Shown here piece by piece: positions 8,080 to 16,025 of a stretch of 40,042 nucleotides of DNA. The notes beneath the pieces were generated by a model. It saw only the letters and a program-made list of their open reading frames with translations, was not told where the DNA came from and ran no database searches. The stretch's first letter is position 1; every line of letters begins with the position of its first letter. The position numbers and the translations under genes are program-made. The DNA is from Candidatus Melainabacteria bacterium (lineage in GTDB: Bacteria > Cyanobacteriota > Vampirovibrionia > Obscuribacterales > Obscuribacteraceae): the NCBI GenBank assembly GCA_020853845.1, contig JADYYD010000135.1, forward strand, positions 1 through 40,042, read 5' to 3'.

Positions 8080-10665
8080 ATGAACGATCGCGTCCGAGTG
8101 TATGAATTAGCACGCCAGATGAACCTCGAAAACGGGGATATCATCACGGCTTTGCGCGAACTCGGCTACGACATCAAGAGCCATTCGAGCACCATTGATG
8201 CAAGCACGGTCGGGCTCCTTATCTCCCACCTGGGCAAGAAAAACGGCAAAGGCGAGAAGGAAAAGCCGGCGGCAAAAACTGCCGCAAAGCCGGTTGGAAA
8301 AATTCCACCGCCGCAGGCGCCTGAAAAGCAGAAGCCCCGCGTTTTAGCCCGCTACAGGAAAGAGACTGCGCCGGAGGAAGTGCCGGCCGACGCAGTAGCG
8401 ACTGCGGCAGTGGAAGCGCCGCCGGTGCAAGAACCGGCGGAGAAGGCACCGCCCAAAGAACCGGCAGCCGCGCCGCCGCCGCCCGAACCGGTCGTCGAAG
8501 TTGCTCCTCCCGCCCCGCCGGTGCAGGAAGTCGTCGAAGACAAGCAGCAGGCGAAGAAGCCAAAAGACAAAGTTCAATCCGAAGAAAAGCCCGAAGAGAT
8601 TGCTCCGCAGCCGAGCAAAGAAGCAATTGCAGAGCCGACGGGCGAAGCCACAAAAGTAGAGAAAGTAGAAGAAGTTGCACGCGACGATAAAGCGAAGATA
8701 GAAGACACAGTGCCCGACGCGTTCAAAGAGCTTGCTACACGTACATCAGTCCCCGTCAGAGTGGCTGCACCTTCCAATCGCGCCACACCGCCGCGCCCGC
8801 CCAAGTCGCATCGAGGCACGCCGGAAAGACAGCAGCATCAGAAGAAAGAAGAGAAGTCGCGCTCCAATAGCGCAACTCCAGTGGAGGTTCCGAAAGTTAT
8901 TACCCTGACGCAAAATCTCACCATTAAAGAGTTGGCTGAGAAAATGAATGTGCCGGACACCGAAGTAATCAAACGGCTGTTCATGAAAGGGCATATGCGC
9001 ACCGTCAACCAGGCGGTTGAAGTGGAATTGGCGCGTGAACTGGCCGCAGAAATGGAATACGAGGTTCTCACCGAAGAGAAAGTCGAAGAAGTAGCCAAAG
9101 TTGAAGAGAATTTGTCCGCCGAGGATCTCGCCGCTCTTGTCACGAGGCCGCCCGTAGTCACAATCATGGGTCACGTCGACCACGGTAAAACCAGCCTTCT
9201 CGACGCCATCAGACAAACGAAATTCTTGCTCACCGACGCTGAACATGGCGGCATCACGCAGCACATCGGCGCCTATCACGTCGAAGTGCCGCACGAAGAT
9301 GGAACGCTTCGCCAGATCGTCTTCCTTGACACTCCCGGCCACGAAGCTTTCACGGCGATGAGAGCGCGCGGAGCCAAAGCAACGGACGTAGCCATCCTTG
9401 TAGTTGCCGCCGACGATGGTGTCATGCCTCAAACAATTGAAGCAATCGACCACGTCAAAGCGGCAGGCGTGCCGATTATCGTTGCCGTCAATAAAATAGA
9501 TAAGCAAGACGCCGATCCGGATCGCGTTCTTACTCAATTGATGGAGCACGGAATTCTGCCCGACAAATTCGGTGGAGACACTGTTACCGTCAATGTTTCC
9601 GCCAAGAAGCGTACCGGCTTGGACGAACTTCTGGAAATGATTTTGCTGGTTTCCGAAATTCAAGATCTGAAAGCCAATCCCGAAAAGCCGGCTTTAGGCG
9701 TCATTATCGAAGCCGAGCTGTCGCGCGGCAAGGGTGCTGTCGCAACAGCTCTTGTTCAGACCGGAACACTGCGCGAAGGAGATCTTCTGATTGCAGGCAC
9801 CGCCTCCGGCAGAGTAAGAGCGCTATTTGACGATCGCGGTCAGCGCGTCAAAGCCGCCGGTCCTTCCATGCCGGTCGAAGTGCTTGGTCTGGACGACGTG
9901 CCGCTGGCAGGCGATCGCTTCGAAGTTGTTGCCGATATGCAAATACAGAAGAGTATCGTCGATGCGCGCAAAGCGGAAAGAGGCGACAGACGCCCGCACC
10001 ACGTTTCTCTGGAATCTTTGCACGATATGCTCGCCACCGGCGAAGTCAAAGAATTGAACGTCATCGTCAAAGCGGACGTGCAGGGTACTGCCGAAGCGAT
10101 TGCCGAGCAAGTACGCAAGCTGACGTCCAACGAAGTAGCAGTAAGAGTGCTGCGCACTTCCTCCGGCGACATCTCCGAAAACGACGTCAACCTGGCTGCA
10201 TCTTCCAACGCCATTATCGTCGGCTTCAACGTCCAACCCGACCGCAACGCTCAAGAAGTGAGCGAGAAGGAAGGCGTGGATGTTCGCACTTACAACATCA
10301 TCTATCAGATCACCGACGACCTGGAGAAAGCCATTCAAGGTCTCATCCAGCCGCTCAAATCGGAAGTGCAGATCGGTCAAGCCGAAATTCGCCAGGTGTT
10401 CAAATCCAAACAACTCGCCATCGGCGGTTGCATGGTTCTCACCGGCAAAGTTCAACGCGGCGCCATCGCCAAGATCGACAGAGGCGGTCAGATCGTATAC
10501 GAAGGCAAAATCGAAACCCTCAGACGCTTCAAAGACGATGCCAAAGAAGTGGCAGCCGGCTTCGAATGCGGCATGAGCTTCGAGAAATTCAACGACCTGC
10601 AGGAAGGCGACAAGGTCAACGTTTACGTCATTCAAGAAACAAAGCGCGAGATTACCCGCTCTTAG
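8080..10665 (+). CDS. infB: Translation initiation factor IF-2
   Basis: GTPase that delivers initiator tRNA to the 30S subunit. 861 aa from the ATG at 8080, chosen because the N-terminus [20 protein letters not shown] matches the family's IF2N domain and AAGGAG (8063-8068) sits 11 bases upstream; an in-frame ATG at 8023 would add 19 unlike residues inside ylxR. Domains: IF2N helix domain, about 240 residues of Pro/Ala/Glu/Lys-rich linker, a second IF2N-like segment ([20 protein letters not shown]), the G domain with GHVDHGKTS (G1, from residue 364), DTPGHE, NKID and SAKK, then domains II-IV ending in [13 protein letters not shown]. All GTPase motifs are intact. Confidence 0.96.
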   Translation: MNDRVRVYELARQMNLENGDIITALRELGYDIKSHSSTIDASTVGLLISHLGKKNGKGEKEKPAAKTAAKPVGKIPPPQAPEKQKPRVLARYRKETAPEEVPADAVATAAVEAPPVQEPAEKAPPKEPAAAPPPPEPVVEVAPPAPPVQEVVEDKQQAKKPKDKVQSEEKPEEIAPQPSKEAIAEPTGEATKVEKVEEVARDDKAKIEDTVPDAFKELATRTSVPVRVAAPSNRATPPRPPKSHRGTPERQQHQKKEEKSRSNSATPVEVPKVITLTQNLTIKELAEKMNVPDTEVIKRLFMKGHMRTVNQAVEVELARELAAEMEYEVLTEEKVEEVAKVEENLSAEDLAALVTRPPVVTIMGHVDHGKTSLLDAIRQTKFLLTDAEHGGITQHIGAYHVEVPHEDGTLRQIVFLDTPGHEAFTAMRARGAKATDVAILVVAADDGVMPQTIEAIDHVKAAGVPIIVAVNKIDKQDADPDRVLTQLMEHGILPDKFGGDTVTVNVSAKKRTGLDELLEMILLVSEIQDLKANPEKPALGVIIEAELSRGKGAVATALVQTGTLREGDLLIAGTASGRVRALFDDRGQRVKAAGPSMPVEVLGLDDVPLAGDRFEVVADMQIQKSIVDARKAERGDRRPHHVSLESLHDMLATGEVKELNVIVKADVQGTAEAIAEQVRKLTSNEVAVRVLRTSSGDISENDVNLAASSNAIIVGFNVQPDRNAQEVSEKEGVDVRTYNIIYQITDDLEKAIQGLIQPLKSEVQIGQAEIRQVFKSKQLAIGGCMVLTGKVQRGAIAKIDRGGQIVYEGKIETLRRFKDDAKEVAAGFECGMSFEKFNDLQEGDKVNVYVIQETKREITRS

Positions 10666-10706
10666 TTTCAAAATTTCCATTGCTACCTTTCTTGGAGAGG
10701 TGAACC

Positions 10707-11060
10707 ATGTCTACACAACGTGCACTGCGTGTATCACAGTCGATCAAAAAAGAATTGTCGGAAATTATTCGCCGCGATTTGAAAGACGATCGCATCAAAG
10801 GTCTTGTCTCCATCACTGATGTTGAGTCCACTCCCGATTGCCGGTCTTGCCGCGTGTTCGTTTCCGTTTTCGGCGAAGAGGGCGATGCGGAGAAAACCAT
10901 GGAAGCTCTCAACGAGCATCTCGGATACATGCGCGGCGAATTGTGCCGCCGCCTGCATTTGCGGTTTGCTCCCGAACTCAATTTGAAATTAGACACCTCG
11001 CTCGAGCGCGGCGCAAAAGTATCGGATCTTCTCGGCAAGATTGCCCGCGGCGAAGTATAA
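10707..11060 (+). CDS. rbfA: 30S ribosome-binding factor RbfA
   Basis: Cold-shock and 16S-maturation factor that binds the 30S subunit. 117 aa, normal length. Seen: N-terminal RVSQSIKKELSEIIRRDLKD, the VSITDVESTPDCRSCRVFVS strand and the KH-like C-terminal GELCRRLHLRFAPELNLKLD. The ATG follows a good GGAGAGG site 41 bp after infB, and truB follows closely. Confidence 0.93.
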   Translation: MSTQRALRVSQSIKKELSEIIRRDLKDDRIKGLVSITDVESTPDCRSCRVFVSVFGEEGDAEKTMEALNEHLGYMRGELCRRLHLRFAPELNLKLDTSLERGAKVSDLLGKIARGEV

Positions 11061-11080
11061 GTTCGAGATTCAGGCGAAAA

Positions 11081-12016
11081 GTGCATTTGCATTTCGGTTT
11101 TCTAAATGTGATGAAGCCAGAAGGCATGACTTCACACGACGTGGTGTCGCGGGTGCGCCGTTTGACAAAGATCAAGCGCACAGGGCACGGCGGCACGTTG
11201 GACCCTCTAGCGCAAGGCGTTCTGCCCATGGCTCTCGGTCAGGCGTGTAGGCTCATCGATTATCTTCCTTCGGACAAGACCTATTACGCCGAAGTTCTCT
11301 TGGGCAAGCAAACCACAACAGACGATCTGGAAGGCGACGTCATAGAGCAGAAAGATGCCTCGCACATTACTGCAGATCAAATCAATCAAGTCTTGCCGAA
11401 TTTTCTAGGAACGATAAAACAGCATCCGCCGGTTTTCAGCGCCATTAGAGTAAACGGCAAACATCTATATGATCTGGCCAGGCAAGGAAAGGCGCCCGAG
11501 AAAGCTCCCGAGCGCACGGTGGTGGTTCATTCACTGGAGGTGGTTTTTATAAAACCGCCTGTCTTCGCGATTCGTGTGCACTGCGGCAAAGGCACGTATA
11601 TACGTTCTCTGGCCCGCGACATCGGTGCAATGCTTGGAACTGGAGGTGTTCTTCAAAAGCTCGTAAGAGAGAAAGCGGGAAACCTGCACATCAGCAATTC
11701 AGTCACACTGGAAGTGTTGCAAGAACGCTTTAGTGAAGCAGACAGTGAATCACTTTTCACGGACCTTGCAGATGCACTTGGCTTTTCCAAAGTGGATGTG
11801 ACGGACAGCGATGCCGATGATATTTTCCATGGCCGCATTATTGAATTGCCCGAATTGCCTGAAATGCCTGAATTGCCTGAATCGCCCGACTCTTCGCTGC
11901 CCGGCCGGTTTTTGCTGGCTGTGCAAAACGGTCGCTACATCGGGCTTTTGAAAAACACCCAGGAGAAAATGTTCAAGCCGGAGGTCGTCTTCTCCGATGC
12001 GAGAATTTCAACCTGA
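11081..12016 (+). CDS. truB: tRNA pseudouridine(55) synthase TruB
   Basis: Makes pseudouridine 55 in the T-loop of most tRNAs. 311 aa from GTG 11081. The family normally starts just before GFLNVxKPxGMTSHDVV; here that block is FGFLNVMKPEGMTSHDVV, so the start is GTG 11081 or TTG 11087. A longer in-frame ATG at 10838 would run through rbfA and is rejected. Seen: catalytic Asp41 in GGTLDPLAQGVL, the KTYYAEVLLG strand, the FSAIRVNGKHLYDLARQG motif and the C-terminal HCGKGTYIRSLARDIG. Near the C-terminus is a nine-base tandem repeat encoding LPE units, just before the PUA-like end. It overlaps the next gene by 20 bases. Confidence 0.93.
   Translation: MHLHFGFLNVMKPEGMTSHDVVSRVRRLTKIKRTGHGGTLDPLAQGVLPMALGQACRLIDYLPSDKTYYAEVLLGKQTTTDDLEGDVIEQKDASHITADQINQVLPNFLGTIKQHPPVFSAIRVNGKHLYDLARQGKAPEKAPERTVVVHSLEVVFIKPPVFAIRVHCGKGTYIRSLARDIGAMLGTGGVLQKLVREKAGNLHISNSVTLEVLQERFSEADSESLFTDLADALGFSKVDVTDSDADDIFHGRIIELPELPEMPELPESPDSSLPGRFLLAVQNGRYIGLLKNTQEKMFKPEVVFSDARIST
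11843..11887 (+). repeat. Nine-base tandem repeat in truB (five units)
   Basis: Five near-identical units of the form GAATTGCCT (variants GAATTGCCC, GAAATGCCT and GAATCGCCC), encoding ELP ELP EMP ELP ESP. In frame, so a change in copy number would lengthen or shorten a linker without breaking the gene. Confidence 0.8.
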
Positions 12017-12635
12017 CAGAAACATGCTGCTCAACATAGTTCTCGTCGTCGAGGGATTACTTCTTCTGATTGCGACAGTCTGGTGTTATTTGGGCAACAT
12101 TTTGCTTGCACCGGTGCTGGTACCACGTGGGCAGGACTTTGCGATTGGCGCTGCCATCGGAATTGCGCTTGTCATGACGTCGGTCTTTATCTATGCAGTG
12201 TCGCATCTGCTTGAGAAGAGCTTGAGCAAAAAATATGCCTCGCCCTTTCTTTCCATGAAGGAAATTGCGCTGAAGGAAGTGGCTCCCCTTTTCAAAAATT
12301 CGACTTTTCCAGATATCGTCATAATTGCTCTTGTCTCGGGCTTTTGCGAAGAGGTGTTTTTTCGAGGTGCCCTTCAGATGGATTTCAATCTCTGGATTGC
12401 CTCCTTCATTTTCGGCATGTTTCACATGCCCACTTTTCGTTATTTGACCTACGGTGCATGGGCGATGGCTGCCGGCGTGCTTTTCGGAGTTACCCTCGAG
12501 TCCACACATTCTCTCTGGGCACCGATTACGGCACATGTGCTGAACAATTTCGTGGTCATTTTATTCATGCGTTATGGCCCGATAGAAAAGTTTGCATCGA
12601 CGGGCGAGGAAAACGGCGGCAGTAGCGGCAAATAG
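11997..12635 (+). CDS. CPBP-family intramembrane metalloprotease (CAAX/Abi type)
   Basis: Polytopic membrane protein of the CPBP (CAAX protease and bacteriocin-processing) family. 212 aa. Seen: motif 1 SGFCEEVFFRGALQ with E118/E119 and R123, motif 2 FIFGMFHMP with H143, and motif 3 ITAHVLNN with H180 and N184. All catalytic positions are present, so it should be active. The ATG at 11997 has a GGAGG site 12 bases upstream but overlaps truB; the next ATG (12024) would avoid overlap but has no ribosome site. The substrate is unknown. Confidence 0.9.
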   Translation: MREFQPDRNMLLNIVLVVEGLLLLIATVWCYLGNILLAPVLVPRGQDFAIGAAIGIALVMTSVFIYAVSHLLEKSLSKKYASPFLSMKEIALKEVAPLFKNSTFPDIVIIALVSGFCEEVFFRGALQMDFNLWIASFIFGMFHMPTFRYLTYGAWAMAAGVLFGVTLESTHSLWAPITAHVLNNFVVILFMRYGPIEKFASTGEENGGSSGK

Positions 12636-12636
12636 T

Positions 12637-12660
12637 GAAAGACCGGGTCTTTCTGGATTT
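12637..12660 (+). terminator. Probable intrinsic terminator after the CPBP protease gene
   Basis: Seven-base perfect stem GAAAGAC / GTCTTTC with a CGG loop (12637-12653), starting next to the stop codon and followed by TGGATTTTT. The stem is rather A/T-rich, so efficiency is uncertain. Confidence 0.5.
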
Positions 12661-12842
12661 TTGGAATGAGGGTGGCGCAATTTTTCAGGTGCGTAGTCCA
12701 TAAGATTTTTTGGAATTTTTCTAATCGGATGCAAAATTTGAAACCAGGCAATGATGCGGCTTTTCAGTCGCGGCACATTTCAAGACATCAACGTCCGAGC
12801 AAGCAGAAAAAATAAAATGCCCCATTCATCAGTGTTTTGGGA

Positions 12843-12888
12843 TTCTCATCCCATTAGAAAAATCCGAAAATTTCTAATGGGATGAGAA
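12843..12888. repeat. 18-bp perfect inverted repeat
   Basis: Arms TTCTCATCCCATTAGAAA (12843-12860) and TTTCTAATGGGATGAGAA (12871-12888) are exact reverse complements around a ten-base loop AATCCGAAAA. A further copy of the arm, 13 of 14 bases alike, begins at 12718. No T-run follows on either strand, so it does not look like a simple terminator. Confidence 0.9.
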
Positions 12889-12906
12889 CTTCGATTTTGA
12901 GCCCCC

Positions 12907-12958
12907 CCGATCAGTTTTTCAGGGCAAGCAGTTTCAGCCAATCTGAAAAACCGATCGG
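12907..12958. repeat. 16-bp inverted repeat with one mismatch
   Basis: Arms CCGATCAGTTTTTCAG (12907-12922) and CTGAAAAACCGATCGG (12943-12958) pair except at one position, around a 20-base loop. It lies directly beside the 18-bp inverted repeat. Confidence 0.85.
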
Positions 12959-12966
12959 TCTTCAAA

Positions 12967-12992
12967 GCAAAAGGGGAGGCAATGCCTCCCCT
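12967..12992 (-). terminator. Intrinsic terminator of the HU gene
   Basis: On the minus strand a perfect nine-base stem AGGGGAGGC / GCCTCCCCT with a three-base loop (12972-12992) is followed by TTTGCTTTG. It lies 25 bases past the HU stop codon. Confidence 0.8.
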
Positions 12993-13016
12993 CAAAGATT
13001 TAGCTAGCGCGTACGC

Positions 13017-13445
13017 TTAGCGTCTTTTGCCTTTTTTAGCTGCTTTCTTAGCAGGCTTAGCGGCTTTTTTAGCGGGCTTAGCTGCTTTCTTAGCAGGCTT
13101 CTTAGCAGCGGCTTTCTTAGGTGCTGCAGCGGCCGGTTTTTCGACCTTCAAAGCAGGCAATTTTGCTCTGCCGTCTACAACATCTTTGAGCTCTTGTCCT
13201 GCTCTGAATACAGGAACCTTAGCTGCTTCGATGCGGAGCTTTTGCTTGGGATTTTGCGGGTTGACGCCGGTGCGAGCTTGACGCTGACGACGCTCAAATG
13301 TGCCGAATCCTACCAGGGTCACTCTGTCGCCCTTTTGGAGAGCTTGGGTGACGGTGTGCAACATAGCGGCAACTGCGTTGTGCACTTGCATCTTTGTTTG
13401 ACCAGTCGACTTAGCGATTTGGTTGACTAACTCTGCTTTGTTCAT
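13017..13445 (-). CDS. hup: HU-family DNA-binding protein with a histone H1-like Lys/Ala tail
   Basis: Nucleoid-associated protein. 142 aa: residues 1-90 are a standard HU fold (MNKAELVNQIAKSTGQTK, GDRVTLVGFGTFERRQR, TGVNPQNPKQKLRI with the DNA-intercalating proline arm), then a linker and about 45 residues of PAKKAAKPAKKAAK-type repeats ending KKGKRR. This tail resembles eukaryotic H1 and mycobacterial HupB or chlamydial histone-like proteins. The ATG at 13445 has a GGGAGA site. Likely a highly expressed single-gene unit with its own terminator. The tail should raise DNA affinity and could be a target of lysine modification (inference). Confidence 0.93.
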   Translation of the reverse strand: MNKAELVNQIAKSTGQTKMQVHNAVAAMLHTVTQALQKGDRVTLVGFGTFERRQRQARTGVNPQNPKQKLRIEAAKVPVFRAGQELKDVVDGRAKLPALKVEKPAAAAPKKAAAKKPAKKAAKPAKKAAKPAKKAAKKGKRR

Positions 13446-13865
13446 TGAATTCTCCCTACCTGAAGACTATCGAGAGCCAATTTAATAGCCGTAAAACAAT
13501 GCGTGATACTACCAGCTAGATCCGATCATATTCAAGTACTTCTGCAGAAAAAAATTCGGAAATCTGCAATGCCAAAAGGCGCATGGCAAAAGGCACGAGC
13601 CATAAGAGCACCATCGGTGCAGCATTTGCGGCACTAAACAATTTTTTCGAGAGACAATTTTCGACAAAAAATTTTTTCTTTGGGAAACCGCATTTTAAGA
13701 GCGTAGAGCAATGGGTACATATGGAAGCTATACGCAGTAGAATCGAAATTCGAGTTCGCAAAATGGACTTGGAAAAAAACCGCTGTCACATTCTGCCGTC
13801 ACGCTTGCTTGCAAAAGAGCTCATTCCATAAGCTTCTACCTCACCGTGTGGTAAATTCAACCTCC
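13446..13865. other. Spacer between HU gene and mnmE with no supported gene
   Basis: 420 bases between divergent genes. The left part holds the HU leader and possible promoter. The rest is A/T-rich (runs such as CAATTTTTTCGAG and AAAAAATTTTTTC). An open frame on the plus strand (13583-13831) has no ribosome site and no recognisable protein and is not called. I see no RNA gene. Confidence 0.6.
13506..13535 (-). promoter_or_regulatory. Possible sigma70-type promoter of the HU gene
   Basis: On the minus strand TTGAAT (13535-13530) and TAGTAT (13511-13506) are separated by 18 bases, giving a leader of about 55 bases to the ATG at 13445. Both boxes deviate from consensus at one or two positions. 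Confidence 0.4.
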
Positions 13866-15287
13866 ATGAATACTACGTTTCTGGACGATACGATTTGCGC
13901 CGTCTCCACTGCTCACGGAGCAGGGGCCATCGCAATCGTACGGCTGGCGGGCAATGACGCCTGGTCGATCGCGGAAAGGTTGTTCACCCCACAAGGATTT
14001 CCGCACCGAGAAGGCGAGCCTTCTCTGAAATCACACACGGCCCAACACGGCTTTATCCGAGATCCCAAGACCGCGGACATAATCGATGAAGTAGTAGTGA
14101 TTCCTTATAAAGGGCCGAATTCCTATACGGGCTCAGACCTCATCGAAATCAATTGCCACGGCGGCAGCGTAGTCACAGCCGAAATTCTCAATGCATGCCT
14201 GGAATGCGGTGCCCGCCTTGCACGCGCTGGCGAGTTTACTGAAAGAGCATTTCTTTCGGGCAAAATCGATCTGACCCAGGCCGAAGCTGTTCTGGACGTC
14301 ATTCAAGCCAAAACAGTCCGCCAGAGACAGCTTGCGGTATCGGCAATGGCCGGTGGACTGGGAGCAAAAATCAAAGCGGTTCGCATGGAGCTTTTGACGC
14401 TGCTGACTGAAATAGTAGCTGGCATCGATTTTCCCGAAGAAGTCGGCGACGCGCCGACAGAGCGCATCGAAAGCGTCGTCGAGCAAAGCGAAGAAGCGCT
14501 CGAGCGACTTTTGAAAACAGCCAGGTCGGGTCACTTTCTGCGCGCGGGCATGAAAGTGGCGATCGTCGGCAAACCCAATGCCGGCAAGTCCAGTTTGCTC
14601 AACCAACTGCTTAGCTACGATCGCGCCATCGTCACCGAAATCGCAGGCACGACAAGGGATGCGTTGCAAGAACCGCTTGACCTGAACGGCATCCCCGTAA
14701 TCCTCATCGACACTGCCGGCATTCGCCACACCGAAGACACAGTGGAAAAGATCGGCATCGAGCGCTCTGCCATGGCGGTGGAAGAAGCCGACTTTATATT
14801 GATGCTTTTCGAGGCCAATACCGCCTGGTCGCAAGAAGATTCCCGAGTACGCACCTTAATAGGCAAGAAGCCCTTCGTACTCATAGCCAATAAAGTCGAC
14901 TTAAGTCCCGGGTTCAATTTCGACGAGTTTCTCAACGGCAAGCAGGCAGAAGACTCTGAGGCGGGCGAGCCGGTAGCAAAGCTGGAGATCTCGGCCAAAA
15001 CAGGCGAGGGCGTAAAAAACATCAGCAGCGTTATTGAGAATTACGTGCTCACAGAAGAAGCTCTAAAACAAGCAGGCGGCTCGCTCAATCAAAGGCAATA
15101 TGAGCTCTGTAACAGCGCCCATCAAGCTTTGCGGCTTGTTAAAGAAACTCTAGCCGAAGGTCTGCCCCAAGACTGCCTGGCCACCGATCTAAAATTGGCG
15201 GTGGATCGCCTCTCCGAAGTTTGCGGTGAATCCGTCTCTGAAGAAGTAATCGCTCAGGTATTCGCGAATTTCTGCATCGGCAAATAA
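13866..15287 (+). CDS. mnmE: tRNA modification GTPase MnmE
   Basis: With MnmG it installs the (carboxymethyl)aminomethyl group at U34 of certain tRNAs. 473 aa from ATG 13866, chosen because the family begins just before DTICAVSTAHGAGAIAIVRL; an upstream TTG frame start adds 19 unlike residues. Seen: N-terminal folate-binding domain (YTGSDLIEINCHGG), helical domain, inserted Ras-like G domain with GKPNAGKSS at about residue 230, DTAGIRHT and NKVD, and the C-terminal CIGK whose cysteine is conserved in the family. No clear Shine-Dalgarno sequence. mnmG is not in the window. Confidence 0.95.
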   Translation: MNTTFLDDTICAVSTAHGAGAIAIVRLAGNDAWSIAERLFTPQGFPHREGEPSLKSHTAQHGFIRDPKTADIIDEVVVIPYKGPNSYTGSDLIEINCHGGSVVTAEILNACLECGARLARAGEFTERAFLSGKIDLTQAEAVLDVIQAKTVRQRQLAVSAMAGGLGAKIKAVRMELLTLLTEIVAGIDFPEEVGDAPTERIESVVEQSEEALERLLKTARSGHFLRAGMKVAIVGKPNAGKSSLLNQLLSYDRAIVTEIAGTTRDALQEPLDLNGIPVILIDTAGIRHTEDTVEKIGIERSAMAVEEADFILMLFEANTAWSQEDSRVRTLIGKKPFVLIANKVDLSPGFNFDEFLNGKQAEDSEAGEPVAKLEISAKTGEGVKNISSVIENYVLTEEALKQAGGSLNQRQYELCNSAHQALRLVKETLAEGLPQDCLATDLKLAVDRLSEVCGESVSEEVIAQVFANFCIGK

Positions 15288-15303
15288 TTCCCGAATGATT
15301 CTT

Positions 15304-15330
15304 GAATAACCCGAATAACTCCTGAATAAC
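15304..15330 (+). repeat. GAATAAC triplet repeat
   Basis: Three copies of GAATAAC at 15304, 15313 and 15324 with short C-rich spacers, directly after mnmE; a degenerate fourth copy lies just upstream. Confidence 0.6.
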
Positions 15331-15344
15331 TCCCGGCCAGTTCC

Positions 15345-15393
15345 CAATCAGTCAATCAATCAATTAATCGTCAATCGTCAATCAAGCAATTCA
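15345..15393 (+). repeat. CAAT-rich short tandem repeat
   Basis: Run of CAAT/TCAATCG units (TCAATCAATCAATTAATC, then TCAATCGTCAATCAAGCAAT). No hairpin and no coding frame; likely slippage-derived spacer sequence. Confidence 0.65.
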
Positions 15394-15441
15394 ACAGATA
15401 GCAAGTAAATCCGTCGGCTCAATCCGCAAAGTAGGTTCCTT

Positions 15442-15954
15442 TTGGCAAAGCTAGTCTCTGAAGACAAAGAAGTAGAGAGCACTCTTGAGATCGTCCCCGG
15501 CCCGGCGCTCCCAGTGGCCGAGATCATGAGCGATCAGGCCTGGCAAAAGGTTGGTCTGGCGCTGGTTAGCGGTCCTTTCAACATCAATCTGGGTTATTCG
15601 AATAATAACGAAAACGGAAATGGCAGCGACAGTGCTGTCGAAGACGATGAAGAGCCGGATGAAGAATGTCTATTTTGCCGCAAGCCCAAGGACGAAGTGC
15701 ATGAGCTGGCCGAGCAAATCGAACAACTAATCGAAGGCAAGCTGGATTCGGTGCTTTTCGAGCCGGCCGAGCCTTTCTTTGAATTGCGTATAACCAAGGC
15801 GCCCGTTTTCGGCTTCAAAGTCGAAGCCTGGCTTGATTCGGGCAATGCCACGACCGGTGTTTACCGCTGGGACGGGGTCGGCATACGCATGCACACGACC
15901 CGAGACAACCTGGCTTCCTTTACGAAACAGTTGCGCAGCGAGTTTAGCTGTTAG
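15442..15954 (+). CDS. Conserved-looking hypothetical protein with a CxxC pair
   Basis: 170 aa, function not recognised. The first half is acidic and Asn/Glu/Asp-rich with CLFCRKPKDE (a CxxC that could bind metal). The second half looks like a folded alpha/beta domain: LFEPAEPFFELRI, then FGFKVEAWLDSGNATTGVYR, WDGVGIRMHTTRDN and a C-terminal helix LASFTKQLRSEF. The last part faintly recalls small immunity-type domains but I cannot assign it. The start shown is TTG 15442; an ATG at 15525 is a possible shorter start. It lies between mnmE and thrS on the same strand. Confidence 0.65.
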   Translation: MAKLVSEDKEVESTLEIVPGPALPVAEIMSDQAWQKVGLALVSGPFNINLGYSNNNENGNGSDSAVEDDEEPDEECLFCRKPKDEVHELAEQIEQLIEGKLDSVLFEPAEPFFELRITKAPVFGFKVEAWLDSGNATTGVYRWDGVGIRMHTTRDNLASFTKQLRSEFSC

Positions 15955-15979
15955 ATTCCCTTGGAATGGCTGGTACAAT
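15951..15979 (+). promoter_or_regulatory. Possible extended -10 promoter for thrS
   Basis: TGGTACAAT (15971-15979) matches an extended -10 element; 17 bases upstream is a poor -35 (TTAGAT, 15951-15956), which overlaps the stop codon of the preceding gene. It would give a leader of about 40 bases before thrS. Confidence 0.45.
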
Positions 15980-16025
15980 CCTTATCTACGGCAGTTTGTA
16001 GATGCCGCAATATGAGGATAAAACT

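Larger units (their letters stand above)
12636..13016. other. Gene-free spacer between CPBP gene and HU gene, rich in inverted repeats
   Basis: 381 bases with no convincing coding frame. From left to right it holds the CPBP terminator, a degenerate half-site TTTCTAATCGGATG (from 12718), an 18-bp perfect inverted repeat, a 16-bp inverted repeat with one mismatch, and the HU terminator. The converging genes do not need this much hairpin sequence. Confidence 0.7.

Noticed and set aside
10838-11080. Upstream extension of truB inside rbfA
   Set aside because: The in-frame ATG at 10838 gives 81 residues unlike TruB and overlaps rbfA almost fully; the family block begins at about 11093.
12561-12776. 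Minus-strand frame of 71 codons overlapping the CPBP gene end
   Set aside because: It runs through the CPBP terminator and has no supporting signal.
13583-13831. Plus-strand frame of 82 codons before mnmE
   Set aside because: A/T-rich spacer sequence, no ribosome site and no family resemblance.
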